From contig CADEDY010000021.1 of assembly GCA_902826215.1 (NCBI GenBank), positions 1 through 63,663 of the forward strand: a DNA stretch of 63,663 nt. The letters run 5' to 3'. The DNA is from an uncultured Bacteroidota bacterium. GTDB taxonomy: Bacteria; Bacteroidota; Bacteroidia; Flavobacteriales_F; PHOS-HE28. Numbering within the stretch: position 1 is the stretch's first letter; each line of letters starts with the position of its first letter. This document shows positions 25,364 to 34,271 of the stretch, one piece after another. Made by a program: the position numbers and the translations under genes. The notes beneath the pieces were generated by a model, which saw only the letters and a list, made by a program, of their open reading frames with translations, was not told where the DNA came from and made no database searches.

Positions 25364-27820
25364 ATGCTCAACGAGGACATCAATAGCCGGAGCGTCAATT
25401 TCGAGAGCTACAAGGAGCGGATCACGAATTTCAGTCAGGAGTTCGAACTCGGGCTGTTCCTGTTCATTCTCAAGCGCAGCCTGATCTGGATCACGCTTTG
25501 CGTTTTGACGGCGCTTGCATCAGCCTTCATCTATTTGAGATATACCGCGCCTTTATACGAGGCCAAGGCACTGCTGCAGTTGCGTGAAAGCAATACAGCG
25601 AAGAAGGTGTTGAGCATGAACACTTTCACCGATGAAGCGAACAATCTGCAAGCCGACGTGGAATTGATGCGTTCGAAGTATTTCCTCGCTCGGGTGATCA
25701 GCAAATTGCCTCTCGAGGTGAGCTACTTCAACCGGGGTCAGATCCTCACCGAGGAGTACTACAAGTATTCATTCTTCAAGGTCCGGGATCTTCAACTGAT
25801 CGACAGCACATTCCTCGATGTTCCGGTGAACCTCGACATCTCGAAGCGGGATGTTGTGAAGGTCCAATATGTTTTCGGCGGTGTTCCTTTCGAAGGCAGT
25901 TTCAAACGGAACGAACTGGTACGAACCCCTCACTTCAGCTGCCATATCGTCCTGGAGGACCACCCTGCGGTGAACAATCCGGAAGTGAACCAGAGTCTAT
26001 TCTTCCGGATCAATTCGCAGCAACAGCTCATCAGTCGCTATGCGAGCCGATTGAACGTGGCTATTGCGGATGGGATAGCCAAAACGGTGGACATTTCCTT
26101 CCGGGACGAGAATGCGACGTTGGCGCGTGACTTTGCCCAATCGATGGCCGAATCCTTCATCGCCTACGATGTGGAACGCCAGAGCGAAAGTGCCGAGAGC
26201 GTGATCAACTTCATCCGAACACAAAAGGACACTGTATTCGGTCAACTTCGGGAATCGGAGTTCAGGCTCCAGAGTTTCCGCATGGACAACCGTGTGGCAG
26301 ATCTGGCACAGATGACACCGCTCTTCCTGGAACGATCGGAAAAGTATGAGGACCAGCGTGTTCAGCTTACAATGGAGATCGAGCTCCTGAAGGCCATGGA
26401 CAAGGCGACAGACAAGCCGATGCCAGACATCAACTCGTACGACCTGCTTCCCATGCTTACAGGAACGGACTATGAAACCGTTCTGGCCAAGACGATCAAC
26501 ACCTTGCTGGACCTTCTGCGCGAGCGCGAGGAGATGTACATGGAGGCGACCGCAGAGAACATGACCGTGCGTTCGTTGGAGCACCAGATCGATGTACAGA
26601 AGAAGGTCGTGCTCGAGAGCATTCGCAGTTTGCTTTCCCGCGCCCTGGAAGAGCGGAACGTATTGGACGCAGGGCACTCTGAATTCGAGGGTCGGTATCG
26701 CTCGCTCCCTGAAAAGGAACTGGAATATGCCCGTATTGAACGGGTTTTCGAGATCAACGAAAAGTACTACACGCTCTTGCTCGAGAAAGATATCGAATAC
26801 CGCATCAGCAAGGCTGGATTCGTTCCCGAGAACCGCATCCTGGGCAACTCCGAACTGCCCCGTGAACCGATCTCCCCGAAGCGCAATCTCGTCCTGAGCT
26901 ACTACTTGGCCACTGGCCTGGTGTTGAGCTTTCTCATCGTGCTGATCCGCTACATTCTCCACGACAACATCACCTCGCTGCACGATATCGCCAAACTGTC
27001 CAATGCAAGCATCTCCATCCTCGGCATGGTGCCGAAGTACAAGAAGGAGATCCCGATATCGCAATTGCTGATCGACAAGAACCCCAAGTCGTTGATCGCA
27101 GAATCGTTCCGGACGATCCGGACCAATCTCCAGTTCGTGGACAATACCTCTGGACCGAAGACGATCGCCATCACAAGTACGATCTCCGGGGAAGGAAAGA
27201 CCTTCGTGGCGATCAACCTCGCGGGGATCATCTCCTTCGGCGGAAAGCGGGTGATCATTCTCGACCTGGATATGCGAAAACCGAAGATCCACTTGGGTTT
27301 TGGCGTAGAGAACATCCGTGGAATGAGCACCTTGTTGATCGGCAAGGATCCCGTCCAGGCGTGCATCCAGCACAGTTCGTTGCCCGGCCTGGATTTCATC
27401 ACTGCAGGCCCCATTCCGCCCAACCCTTCAGAGCTCATCATCAGCCAACGGATGAGTTCACTCATCGAAGAACTGAAGGAGTCATACGATATCGTGCTCA
27501 TCGACAACCCTCCGGTGGGCCTCGTTACGGATGGTATCCCCATGATCCAACGGGCTGATTTCCCTATCTACATATTCAGATCGGACTACAGCAAGAAGCA
27601 ATTCGTGCAGAACGTGGACCGGTTGATCAACGAGAACAACATCACACGCCTCAGCGCTATCCTCAACGGCATAGACATCGAACGGAACAAATACGGCTAC
27701 AACTACGGTTATGGCTACGGTTACGGCTATGGCTATGGTCAGGGCTACGGTGGTGGGTATTACGAGGAGCGCGGTGCGAAACCCTCCGGGCTGCTCGGCT
27801 GGTTGTTCGGTCGCTCATGA
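25364..27820 (+). CDS. Wzc-like polysaccharide copolymerase / bacterial tyrosine kinase
   Basis: 818-residue inner-membrane BY-kinase that controls chain length and export. First helix at about residues 44-64 (LIWITLCVLTALASAFIYLRY) with the Wzz domain, a large periplasmic coiled-coil part (residues about 270-490), second helix near 510-528 (VLSYYLATGLVLSFLIVLI), then the kinase domain with Walker A SGEGKT, Walker A' LDLDMRKP and Walker B IVLIDNPP. The C-terminal tyrosine cluster is remarkable: 11 Tyr between residues 777 and 800, mostly strictly alternating with Gly. In Wzc proteins this tail is the autophosphorylation site. The gene overlaps rfbC by four bases (ATGA). Confidence 0.95.
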   Translation: MLNEDINSRSVNFESYKERITNFSQEFELGLFLFILKRSLIWITLCVLTALASAFIYLRYTAPLYEAKALLQLRESNTAKKVLSMNTFTDEANNLQADVELMRSKYFLARVISKLPLEVSYFNRGQILTEEYYKYSFFKVRDLQLIDSTFLDVPVNLDISKRDVVKVQYVFGGVPFEGSFKRNELVRTPHFSCHIVLEDHPAVNNPEVNQSLFFRINSQQQLISRYASRLNVAIADGIAKTVDISFRDENATLARDFAQSMAESFIAYDVERQSESAESVINFIRTQKDTVFGQLRESEFRLQSFRMDNRVADLAQMTPLFLERSEKYEDQRVQLTMEIELLKAMDKATDKPMPDINSYDLLPMLTGTDYETVLAKTINTLLDLLREREEMYMEATAENMTVRSLEHQIDVQKKVVLESIRSLLSRALEERNVLDAGHSEFEGRYRSLPEKELEYARIERVFEINEKYYTLLLEKDIEYRISKAGFVPENRILGNSELPREPISPKRNLVLSYYLATGLVLSFLIVLIRYILHDNITSLHDIAKLSNASISILGMVPKYKKEIPISQLLIDKNPKSLIAESFRTIRTNLQFVDNTSGPKTIAITSTISGEGKTFVAINLAGIISFGGKRVIILDLDMRKPKIHLGFGVENIRGMSTLLIGKDPVQACIQHSSLPGLDFITAGPIPPNPSELIISQRMSSLIEELKESYDIVLIDNPPVGLVTDGIPMIQRADFPIYIFRSDYSKKQFVQNVDRLINENNITRLSAILNGIDIERNKYGYNYGYGYGYGYGYGQGYGGGYYEERGAKPSGLLGWLFGRS
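27692..27763 (+). repeat. Tyr-Gly coding microrepeat in the Wzc-like kinase tail
   Basis: Six-base units of the form GGYTAY (for example GGCTAC, GGTTAT) follow one another and encode the alternating Gly-Tyr tail. Synonymous changes between units (TAC/TAT, GGC/GGT) are frequent, which suggests that the protein pattern is maintained and the array is not a recent slippage product. Confidence 0.85.
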
Positions 27821-28368
27821 TGGAATACGAGAACACCTCTTTACAGGGTCTCCTGCTGCTGCGTCCGCGCATCTTCGCAGATGAGCGTGGACACTTTCTG
27901 GAGATCTTCAACCTGCGCGACTTCGAAAGTGCGGTCGGTGCGCACGTTGAATTCGTTCAGGACAATGAAAGCGCTTCCAACAAGGGCGTTCTGCGCGGCC
28001 TGCACTTTCAAGTGGATCCGCACGCTCAAGGAAAATTGGTGCGTGTGATCCAGGGTTCGGTCCTTGACGTTTGTGTTGATATTCGGCCGAACAGTCCCAC
28101 CTATGGGGAGCATTACAAAGTGCATCTGAACGGCAGCTCGAAGGAGATGCTTTGGATCCCACCCGGGTTCGCGCATGGATTCGTCGCCTTGGAGGAGCAC
28201 ACCGTCTTCGCTTACAAGTGCACAGCGTACTACCACCCCGCTTCGGAGCGTACACTCCTTTGGGATGATGGTCAGCTCGGGATCGATTGGGGGGTGAAGG
28301 ACCCGATCATCAGTGCCAAGGACAAAGTAGGAATGACCTTCGAAGCGCTGACCACACTTCGCTCCTGA
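27817..28368 (+). CDS. rfbC: dTDP-4-dehydrorhamnose 3,5-epimerase
   Basis: 183-residue cupin enzyme of the dTDP-L-rhamnose pathway that epimerises C3 and C5 of dTDP-4-keto-6-deoxyglucose. Conserved blocks: RPRIFADERGHFLEIFN, FVQDNESASNKGVLRGLHFQ with the catalytic His, QGKLVRVIQGSVLDVCVDIR, WIPPGFAHGFVAL and YKCTAYYHPASE with the catalytic Tyr. Length is typical. The ATG at 27817 overlaps the wzc-like stop; a second ATG follows directly at 27820. rfbA, rfbB and rfbD are not in the window, so rhamnose synthesis must be completed by genes elsewhere. Confidence 0.95.
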   Translation: MMEYENTSLQGLLLLRPRIFADERGHFLEIFNLRDFESAVGAHVEFVQDNESASNKGVLRGLHFQVDPHAQGKLVRVIQGSVLDVCVDIRPNSPTYGEHYKVHLNGSSKEMLWIPPGFAHGFVALEEHTVFAYKCTAYYHPASERTLLWDDGQLGIDWGVKDPIISAKDKVGMTFEALTTLRS

Positions 28369-28370
28369 CC

Positions 28371-29453
28371 ATGTACAGTCCGACTCAACTGTTCCTGATC
28401 TACTCCGGACTGTTCTTCGCAGCGCTGGTGTTCAGCCTCGTCATCAATTCGGTCTTCATGCGCTTTGCACGCACCCTGGGTATGCGCGATGAAGAGCAGA
28501 CATTGGTCCGATGGAGCAGCACAGCCAAGCCCTCATTGGGCGGGATCGGATTCTACATCCTCTTCTTGGCCTCGTTCTCACTCTATGGCGTCATTTTCCC
28601 GGGCCTAAGTGCAGAAGCGTTAAGACCCGACCTATTGGGACTATTGGCGGCTACTTCGTTGGGCTTCCTGATGGGGTTGGCCGATGACGCGTACAACACC
28701 CAGCCGTTACTGAAATTCACCGTGCAGATCGCGTGCGGCGTGATCCTTATCGCATCCGGTTCGTGTATCGAGATATTCGACTCCCAATGGGCCAATGTGG
28801 CCCTTACGCTCTTCTGGGTAGTGGGTATGATGAATTCCATCAACATGCTCGACAACATGGATGGTATCACTACACTGGTTTCCATCGCGGTAGTGGTCGC
28901 TGGCCTCATGGCGATGATCGTGATCGGTCCTGTGGACCCTGTGTACATGGTGCTTCTCGTTGGCTCCATGGCCTCGCTCACCGGTTTCCTCTTCTTCAAC
29001 TGGAATCCCTCGCGCATGTTCATGGGCGATACAGGGAGCCAGTTCCTTGGGGTTTTCCTGGCCTTTGTCGGCATTCGCTTCTTCTGGAATGCACCTAGCA
29101 TCGAAGGGCACTGGGAGCCTGCACGTCAAGTGATCAGCGCGGTCACCGTTTTTCTGCTACCCATCGTGGACACTTCTGTGGTCACGATCAACCGCATTGG
29201 ACGGGGGAGATCGCCTTTCGTTGGCGGAAGGGACCATACCACACACCATTTGAACTACGCCGGCTTCAGCGATGGCCAAGTGGCCTTGATCTTCATCGGC
29301 CTTTCCCTCCTGCATGTGTTCCTTACCTTCGTCATGGCCCGCTACATCCCGGTCTGGAAGAACATTCACACCTTCCTCTTCGTTTCATACGCTTTGGTAT
29401 TGTTCTTGACGCTCTTCGTTCTCACGAAACGGACGCAACCCCCGAAAATATGA
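28371..29453 (+). CDS. WecA/MraY-family polyprenyl-phosphate sugar-1-phosphate transferase
   Basis: 360-residue polytopic enzyme that starts polysaccharide synthesis by moving a HexNAc-1-phosphate from UDP to undecaprenyl phosphate at the inner membrane. About ten helices. Motifs: TAKPSLGGIGFY, LADDAYNT with the paired Asp, NSINMLDNMDGI (nucleophile region), FMGDTGSQFLG, and the cytoplasmic HXH-type loop GGRDHTTHHL. These place it in the WecA group and not in MraY, whose HHHEL-type loop differs. It follows rfbC by two bases, and its stop overlaps the start of the transglycosylase gene (ATGA). The sugar is not determined by sequence. Confidence 0.92.
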   Translation: MYSPTQLFLIYSGLFFAALVFSLVINSVFMRFARTLGMRDEEQTLVRWSSTAKPSLGGIGFYILFLASFSLYGVIFPGLSAEALRPDLLGLLAATSLGFLMGLADDAYNTQPLLKFTVQIACGVILIASGSCIEIFDSQWANVALTLFWVVGMMNSINMLDNMDGITTLVSIAVVVAGLMAMIVIGPVDPVYMVLLVGSMASLTGFLFFNWNPSRMFMGDTGSQFLGVFLAFVGIRFFWNAPSIEGHWEPARQVISAVTVFLLPIVDTSVVTINRIGRGRSPFVGGRDHTTHHLNYAGFSDGQVALIFIGLSLLHVFLTFVMARYIPVWKNIHTFLFVSYALVLFLTLFVLTKRTQPPKI

Positions 29454-30421
29454 ACACCCTCCCCAAGCCGCTACGCATCGCGCTTCGTACCTCGCTGTGG
29501 GCCATGTTGTTGCTGGGTGGGTCCTTGGCATTGCACCTTTTCACCTACTCCACGTTCGTCGCGGACAATGACCTGGACCACCAGCGCGACTTCAACGACA
29601 ACTACAAGGTCTTCTCCCTCACCCTTCCCAATGAGCTTTCCTTCTGTGAGGAGAAGGTTCCGTTGGAAAGACTCGATGTGCGCGAGCGCTTGGATCGTGA
29701 GTTGTTGGTGAACACCTACTGGCAGAGCAATACGCTACTTGCCCATAAACGTGCTGCACGTTGGTTCCCGATGATCGAACCGATTCTGAAAGCGGAAGGT
29801 GTTCCGGACGACATGAAGTACATCGCGGTGATCGAGAGCGGTCTGACCAACGTGGTTTCTCCTGCCGGAGCAACGGGTTACTGGCAATTCATGAAAGAAA
29901 CCGCCGGTATCCACGGTCTTGAGGTGAACGGCGAAGTGGACGAGCGGTACCACGTGGAAAAGAGCACCCGTGCGGCGTGCAAGTACCTCAAGAACGCGCA
30001 CACGAAATATGGCGATTGGGCACTTGCTGCGGCCTCCTACAACTTAGGGCAAGGTGGGGTGGACAAGCAACTCGGCAGGCAGAAGAGTGACAATTACTTC
30101 GACCTGCTCCTGAACGAAGAAACCGCACGTTACGTGTACCGGATCCTTGCCATGAAGGAGATCCTTCGTGATCCGGAACGCTATGGCTTCCACCTGCGGA
30201 AGAAGGACCTCTATGCGCCCTATCGCACACGCAACGTCGAGGTGAAGGGTCCTGTTGCCGACTTGGCCGATTACGCCATTGCCCAAGGCACCGATTACAA
30301 GACCTTGAAGCTGTTGAACCCTTGGTTGCGCGATAATCACTTGACCAACCGAGAAGGCCGGACCTACACGTTACTTTTGCCGGCTGAAGGTTTCGATGCC
30401 GTGCGCGAAGCACAGGATTGA
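29450..30421 (+). CDS. Lytic transglycosylase (MltD-like SLT domain)
   Basis: 323-residue membrane-anchored protein with an N-terminal helix (SLWAMLLLGGSLALHLFTY) and an SLT domain at about residues 105-230. The catalytic glutamate is Glu129 in IAVIESGL; SPAGATGYWQFMKETA and AAASYNLGQGGVDKQL are the other SLT motifs. The C-terminal part (residues 255-320) looks like a degenerate LysM region (LADYAIAQGTDYKTLKLLNPWLRD). It cleaves peptidoglycan glycan strands. Overlap with the wecA-like gene puts it in the polysaccharide operon, where it may clear a path through peptidoglycan for the export complex. Confidence 0.9.
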   Translation: MNTLPKPLRIALRTSLWAMLLLGGSLALHLFTYSTFVADNDLDHQRDFNDNYKVFSLTLPNELSFCEEKVPLERLDVRERLDRELLVNTYWQSNTLLAHKRAARWFPMIEPILKAEGVPDDMKYIAVIESGLTNVVSPAGATGYWQFMKETAGIHGLEVNGEVDERYHVEKSTRAACKYLKNAHTKYGDWALAAASYNLGQGGVDKQLGRQKSDNYFDLLLNEETARYVYRILAMKEILRDPERYGFHLRKKDLYAPYRTRNVEVKGPVADLADYAIAQGTDYKTLKLLNPWLRDNHLTNREGRTYTLLLPAEGFDAVREAQD

Positions 30422-30439
30422 GCCGGACACATCGATCAC

Positions 30440-33298
30440 TTGAAGACGGACCTGAAGGCGAAGGAAAGCGCACCGGCTGATCCGGTTGCGGAGGAGGACT
30501 TCATCGAAGTGCTCGGTGCCCGCGTGCACAACCTGAAGAACATAGACGTCCGGATACCGCGTGACAAACTGGTGGTGATCACGGGGTTGAGCGGAAGCGG
30601 CAAGAGTTCGCTCGCTTTCGATACCATCCATGCAGAAGGCCAGCGGAGGTACATCGAGACCTTCAACGCATACGCTCGACAATTCCTCGGGGGGATCGAA
30701 AGACCAGACGTGGATCTGATCACCGGCCTTAGCCCCGTGATCGCAATCGAGCAGAAGACGATCAGCCGCAACCCACGCAGCACTGTCGGCACCATTACCG
30801 AGGTGTATGATCTGTTGCGTTTGCTCTTCGCGCGTGTAGCCGATGCGTTCAGCTATGTCACCGGTGAGCCCATGGTGCGCTACACGGATCGGCGTATCGT
30901 GGAGCTGATCCAGACCGAATATGACGGAAAAGAAGTTCTGATCCTCGCTCCCATCATTCGCGGTCGCAAAGGGCACTACCGCGAACTGTTCGAGCAATTC
31001 CTGCGACAAGGCTTCCTGCGTGCCCGGGTGGATGGAAAGGTGATCGACCTGACGACCCGTCCACGCTTGGATCGTTACAAGGTGCATGACATCGAGTTGG
31101 TGATCGACCGGATGAAGGTGAAGTCCGCGGACCAGAAGCGTTTGACAGAAACCTGTGCCACCGCCATGAAGTATGGCAAGGGAAACCTGATGGTGGTTAC
31201 CGTTAAGGACGACCAAGCCCGTTACTTGAGCCGGCACCTGATGTGCCCAACCAGTGGGATAGCCTACGAAGAGCCCGAGCCGAACCTTTTCAGTTTCAAC
31301 TCGCCCTATGGTGCGTGCCCAACGTGCAGCGGGTTAGGGCAAGTGACCGAGGTGGCCATGGATAAGATCGTGCCGGATCGCAAGAAGAGCGTGAAGAAGG
31401 GGGCATTGGTTCCGCTCGGCGCCTACAAGAACACTTGGGTCTTCAAACAGATCGAAGCGGTGCTCCTCTCCTTCGGGCATGACCTGAACACTCCTCTGGA
31501 GGAAATGGAGGACACCGTGCTGGTGGCCCTGCTCAACGGCATGGACGAACCGCTCAAGGTGAGCAGCGCGGTCGGCCTTAGCGATCGCCAGGTGCAGTTC
31601 GATGGCATCATACCCTTCATTCTGGAGCAAGCCGAAGGGGGGCCGAAGACCGCGCAGAAATGGGCCGCCGGTTTCACGCACATGGTCACCTGCCCCGAAT
31701 GCAACGGGAGCCGATTGAAGAAGACCGCGATGCATTTCCGCCTCGATGGGAAGAACATCTTCGAACTCGCCAGCCTAAGCATCGCTGATCTGCACATGTT
31801 CATGAGCGGTCTCGTGGATCGGCTCGATGAGAAGAAAGCCGTGATAGCGCGCGAAGCCGTGAAGGAGATCACCGTGCGAAGCCGGTTCCTTTTGGATGTC
31901 GGGCTGGACTACCTCATGCTCGATCGCAGTGCACGCACCCTTAGCGGAGGCGAAGCACAACGCATCCGACTCGCCACGCAGATCGGGAGTCAACTGACCG
32001 GTGTACTGTATATCCTTGACGAACCGAGCATCGGCCTGCACCAGCGCGATGATCAACGTTTGATCGGCAGCCTGCGGAAGTTGCGCGATGGCGGCAACAG
32101 CGTATTGGTGGTGGAGCACGACAAGGAAATGATGATGAGCGCCGACCACCTCATCGACATAGGACCAGGCGCCGGCGAGCACGGTGGACGGATCGTGGCA
32201 CAAGGCCATCCGCATGACCTGGCGCTGGGCGAAAGCACCACAGCGAAGTACTTGCGCAACGAACTTCGCATAGCCATACCGAAGGAACGTAGGAAGGGCA
32301 AAGGGGAACGAATCGTTCTACGCGGGGCCTCAGGTAATAATTTGAAGAATGTGGACGTGGACTTCCCACTGGGCAAGTTCATCTGCGTGACCGGTGTGAG
32401 CGGCAGCGGGAAGAGCACCTTGATCGGCGACACCCTCTACCCCATCCTCAACAAACACTTCTACAGGAGTGATGCCCACCCACTGGCGTACACCGCGATC
32501 GAAGGCTTGCAGCACATCGATAAGGTGATCGAGGTGGACCAAAGTCCCATCGGACGGACGCCCCGCAGTAATCCGGCGACCTACACCGGCATGTTCGACC
32601 ACATCCGCGAACTGTACGCCCATTTGCCGAGTGCCAAGATCCGCGGGTACAAGGCAGGTCGGTTCAGCTTCAACACCCCGGGTGGTCGGTGTGAAACGTG
32701 CAAGGGTGCTGGAGTGCGCGTGATCGAGATGAATTTCCTGCCCGACGTGAGTGTGCCTTGCGAGACGTGCCGTGGAAAGCGGTTCGACCGGGAAACACTG
32801 GAGGTCCGCTATAAAGGCAAGAGCATCGCCGATGTGCTGGCCATGCCTGTGGAGGAGGCGGTCGAGCATTTCGCGGACATCCCGCAGATCAACCTGAAAT
32901 TGCGCACGCTCATGGATGTCGGCCTAGGCTACGTGACCTTGGGCCAAAGCAGTACGACCTTGAGCGGTGGTGAAGCACAGCGCATCAAACTGGCCACCGA
33001 GCTGAGCAAGCGGGATACCGGCAACACGTTCTACATCCTTGACGAACCCACCACGGGACTGCACTTCGAAGACGTGAAACAACTGATCCATGTTCTGGAT
33101 CGCTTGGTCGACCACGGGAACACGGTTCTTGTGATCGAGCACAACATGGACATCATCAAGGTGGCCGACCACGTGATCGATATCGGCCCCGAGGGCGGTG
33201 CTGCCGGAGGCCAAGTCGTGGCGCGTGGAACTCCTGAAGAAGTCGTTCTTATGGCACGCGGCCATACCTATTCCTTCCTACAAGCCGAACTCGACTGA
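30440..33298 (+). CDS. uvrA: Excinuclease ABC subunit UvrA
   Basis: DNA damage sensor of nucleotide excision repair, 952 residues. Two ABC ATPase modules: first Walker [15 protein letters not shown] with signature [17 protein letters not shown] and Walker [13 protein letters not shown]; second Walker [15 protein letters not shown] with [16 protein letters not shown] and [12 protein letters not shown]. Zinc modules are visible as CPTCSGLG and CPECNGSRL and as CETCKGAG with CETCRGKRF. No ATG or GTG suits the N-terminus; the reading begins at TTG 30440 ([15 protein letters not shown]), an extension of about 23 residues before [16 protein letters not shown]. It starts 18 bases after the transglycosylase gene. 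Length and motifs are normal for class I UvrA. Confidence 0.97.
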   Translation: MKTDLKAKESAPADPVAEEDFIEVLGARVHNLKNIDVRIPRDKLVVITGLSGSGKSSLAFDTIHAEGQRRYIETFNAYARQFLGGIERPDVDLITGLSPVIAIEQKTISRNPRSTVGTITEVYDLLRLLFARVADAFSYVTGEPMVRYTDRRIVELIQTEYDGKEVLILAPIIRGRKGHYRELFEQFLRQGFLRARVDGKVIDLTTRPRLDRYKVHDIELVIDRMKVKSADQKRLTETCATAMKYGKGNLMVVTVKDDQARYLSRHLMCPTSGIAYEEPEPNLFSFNSPYGACPTCSGLGQVTEVAMDKIVPDRKKSVKKGALVPLGAYKNTWVFKQIEAVLLSFGHDLNTPLEEMEDTVLVALLNGMDEPLKVSSAVGLSDRQVQFDGIIPFILEQAEGGPKTAQKWAAGFTHMVTCPECNGSRLKKTAMHFRLDGKNIFELASLSIADLHMFMSGLVDRLDEKKAVIAREAVKEITVRSRFLLDVGLDYLMLDRSARTLSGGEAQRIRLATQIGSQLTGVLYILDEPSIGLHQRDDQRLIGSLRKLRDGGNSVLVVEHDKEMMMSADHLIDIGPGAGEHGGRIVAQGHPHDLALGESTTAKYLRNELRIAIPKERRKGKGERIVLRGASGNNLKNVDVDFPLGKFICVTGVSGSGKSTLIGDTLYPILNKHFYRSDAHPLAYTAIEGLQHIDKVIEVDQSPIGRTPRSNPATYTGMFDHIRELYAHLPSAKIRGYKAGRFSFNTPGGRCETCKGAGVRVIEMNFLPDVSVPCETCRGKRFDRETLEVRYKGKSIADVLAMPVEEAVEHFADIPQINLKLRTLMDVGLGYVTLGQSSTTLSGGEAQRIKLATELSKRDTGNTFYILDEPTTGLHFEDVKQLIHVLDRLVDHGNTVLVIEHNMDIIKVADHVIDIGPEGGAAGGQVVARGTPEEVVLMARGHTYSFLQAELD

Positions 33299-33352
33299 AT
33301 CGCGAACGCCCGGTCAACATCCGGTAAGCCCCATCCACAATAGAACCTTTCA

Positions 33353-34081
33353 ATGGCCAAGAACACGAATACCACCGAAAGCGAGCGCCGGATCAAACGA
33401 GCCTTCAAGCGTAAAGGCTGGAGCGAGGTGAAGGCCAACGACAGCTGGGCCATCTTCAAGATCATGAGCGAATTCGTTGAAGGCTTCGAGGCCATGCAAC
33501 GGATCCGACCATGTGTCAGCATTTTCGGCAGCGCGCGCACGAAACCCGATGCGCAGGCATACAAACTGGCCGAAGAGATCGCTTTCCAGCTCACAGGCAA
33601 TGGCTACGGCGTCATTACCGGAGGCGGACCAGGTATCATGGAGGCTGCCAACAAAGGGGCACAACGTGGTGGCGGCACGAGTGTAGGCTTGAACATCGAC
33701 CTGCCCTTCGAGCAAGAGCCGAACCCATACATCGACAAGGAGAAGAGCATCAACTTCGATTACTTCTTCGTTCGTAAGGTCATGTTCATCAAATACAGCC
33801 AAGGTTTCATTGTCCTCCCCGGTGGGTTCGGAACGCTGGATGAGCTCTTCGAGGCCCTGACGTTGATCCAGACCCAGAAGATCGGTCGTTTCCCGATCAT
33901 TCTCGTCGGGAAAAAGTACTGGCAAGGGCTGTATGAGTGGATCAAGACCACCATGGGCGAGCAATACAAGAACATCAACGCCGCGGATCTCGAGCTTTTC
34001 AGCCTGGTGGACAAGCCTGAGGAGGCGGTTGCCGCCATCAACAGCTTCTATAGCAAGTACATGCTGAAGCCGAACTTCTAG
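33353..34081 (+). CDS. LOG family protein (TIGR00730-type nucleotide 5'-monophosphate phosphoribohydrolase)
   Basis: 242-residue Rossmann-fold protein once misnamed lysine decarboxylase. Motifs: VSIFGSARTKPDAQAYKLA, GYGVITGGGPGIMEAANKGA, and the catalytic PGGFGTLDE at residues 156-164 with Glu164; RKVMF at 142-146 supplies the phosphate-binding Arg. LOG proteins split purine nucleotides or cytokinin monophosphates to free base and ribose 5-phosphate. The N-terminal extension (residues 1-50, TESERRIKRAFKRKG) is seen in Bacteroidota members. It follows uvrA by 54 bases. After the stop, 34088-34093 (CCGGCC) can pair with 34120-34125 (GGCCGG), a possible weak 3' hairpin. Confidence 0.9.
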   Translation: MAKNTNTTESERRIKRAFKRKGWSEVKANDSWAIFKIMSEFVEGFEAMQRIRPCVSIFGSARTKPDAQAYKLAEEIAFQLTGNGYGVITGGGPGIMEAANKGAQRGGGTSVGLNIDLPFEQEPNPYIDKEKSINFDYFFVRKVMFIKYSQGFIVLPGGFGTLDELFEALTLIQTQKIGRFPIILVGKKYWQGLYEWIKTTMGEQYKNINAADLELFSLVDKPEEAVAAINSFYSKYMLKPNF

Positions 34082-34223
34082 GAGTTTCCGGCCTGAATTT
34101 GGGCCACTTCGTGCCTTTGGGCCGGTTTCGCGTTAGGCTCCCCCCATTTTGGCGGGCTGATCGTCAACACATTCCTGTTGGTATCGCTATGTTCGCAGTC
34201 GCTACACTCCTTGCTGTGTCCGA

Positions 34224-34231
34224 TACTTTTG
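34224..34231 (+). promoter_or_regulatory. -7 promoter element of the SPOR-protein genes
   Basis: TACTTTTG, exact TAnnTTTG match, in the 190-base gap after the LOG gene and 40 bases before the ATG at 34272. It probably starts the transcript of the two SPOR-domain genes. Confidence 0.5.
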
Positions 34232-34271
34232 GACGCATCGCGGGGGTACGGCACCCTAGCGAACAGCACCC

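Noticed and set aside
25997..27373. Reverse-strand open frame of 458 codons inside the Wzc-like gene
   Set aside because: Shadow of a GC-rich coding sequence; no start context or family motifs, while the forward frame has full kinase motifs.
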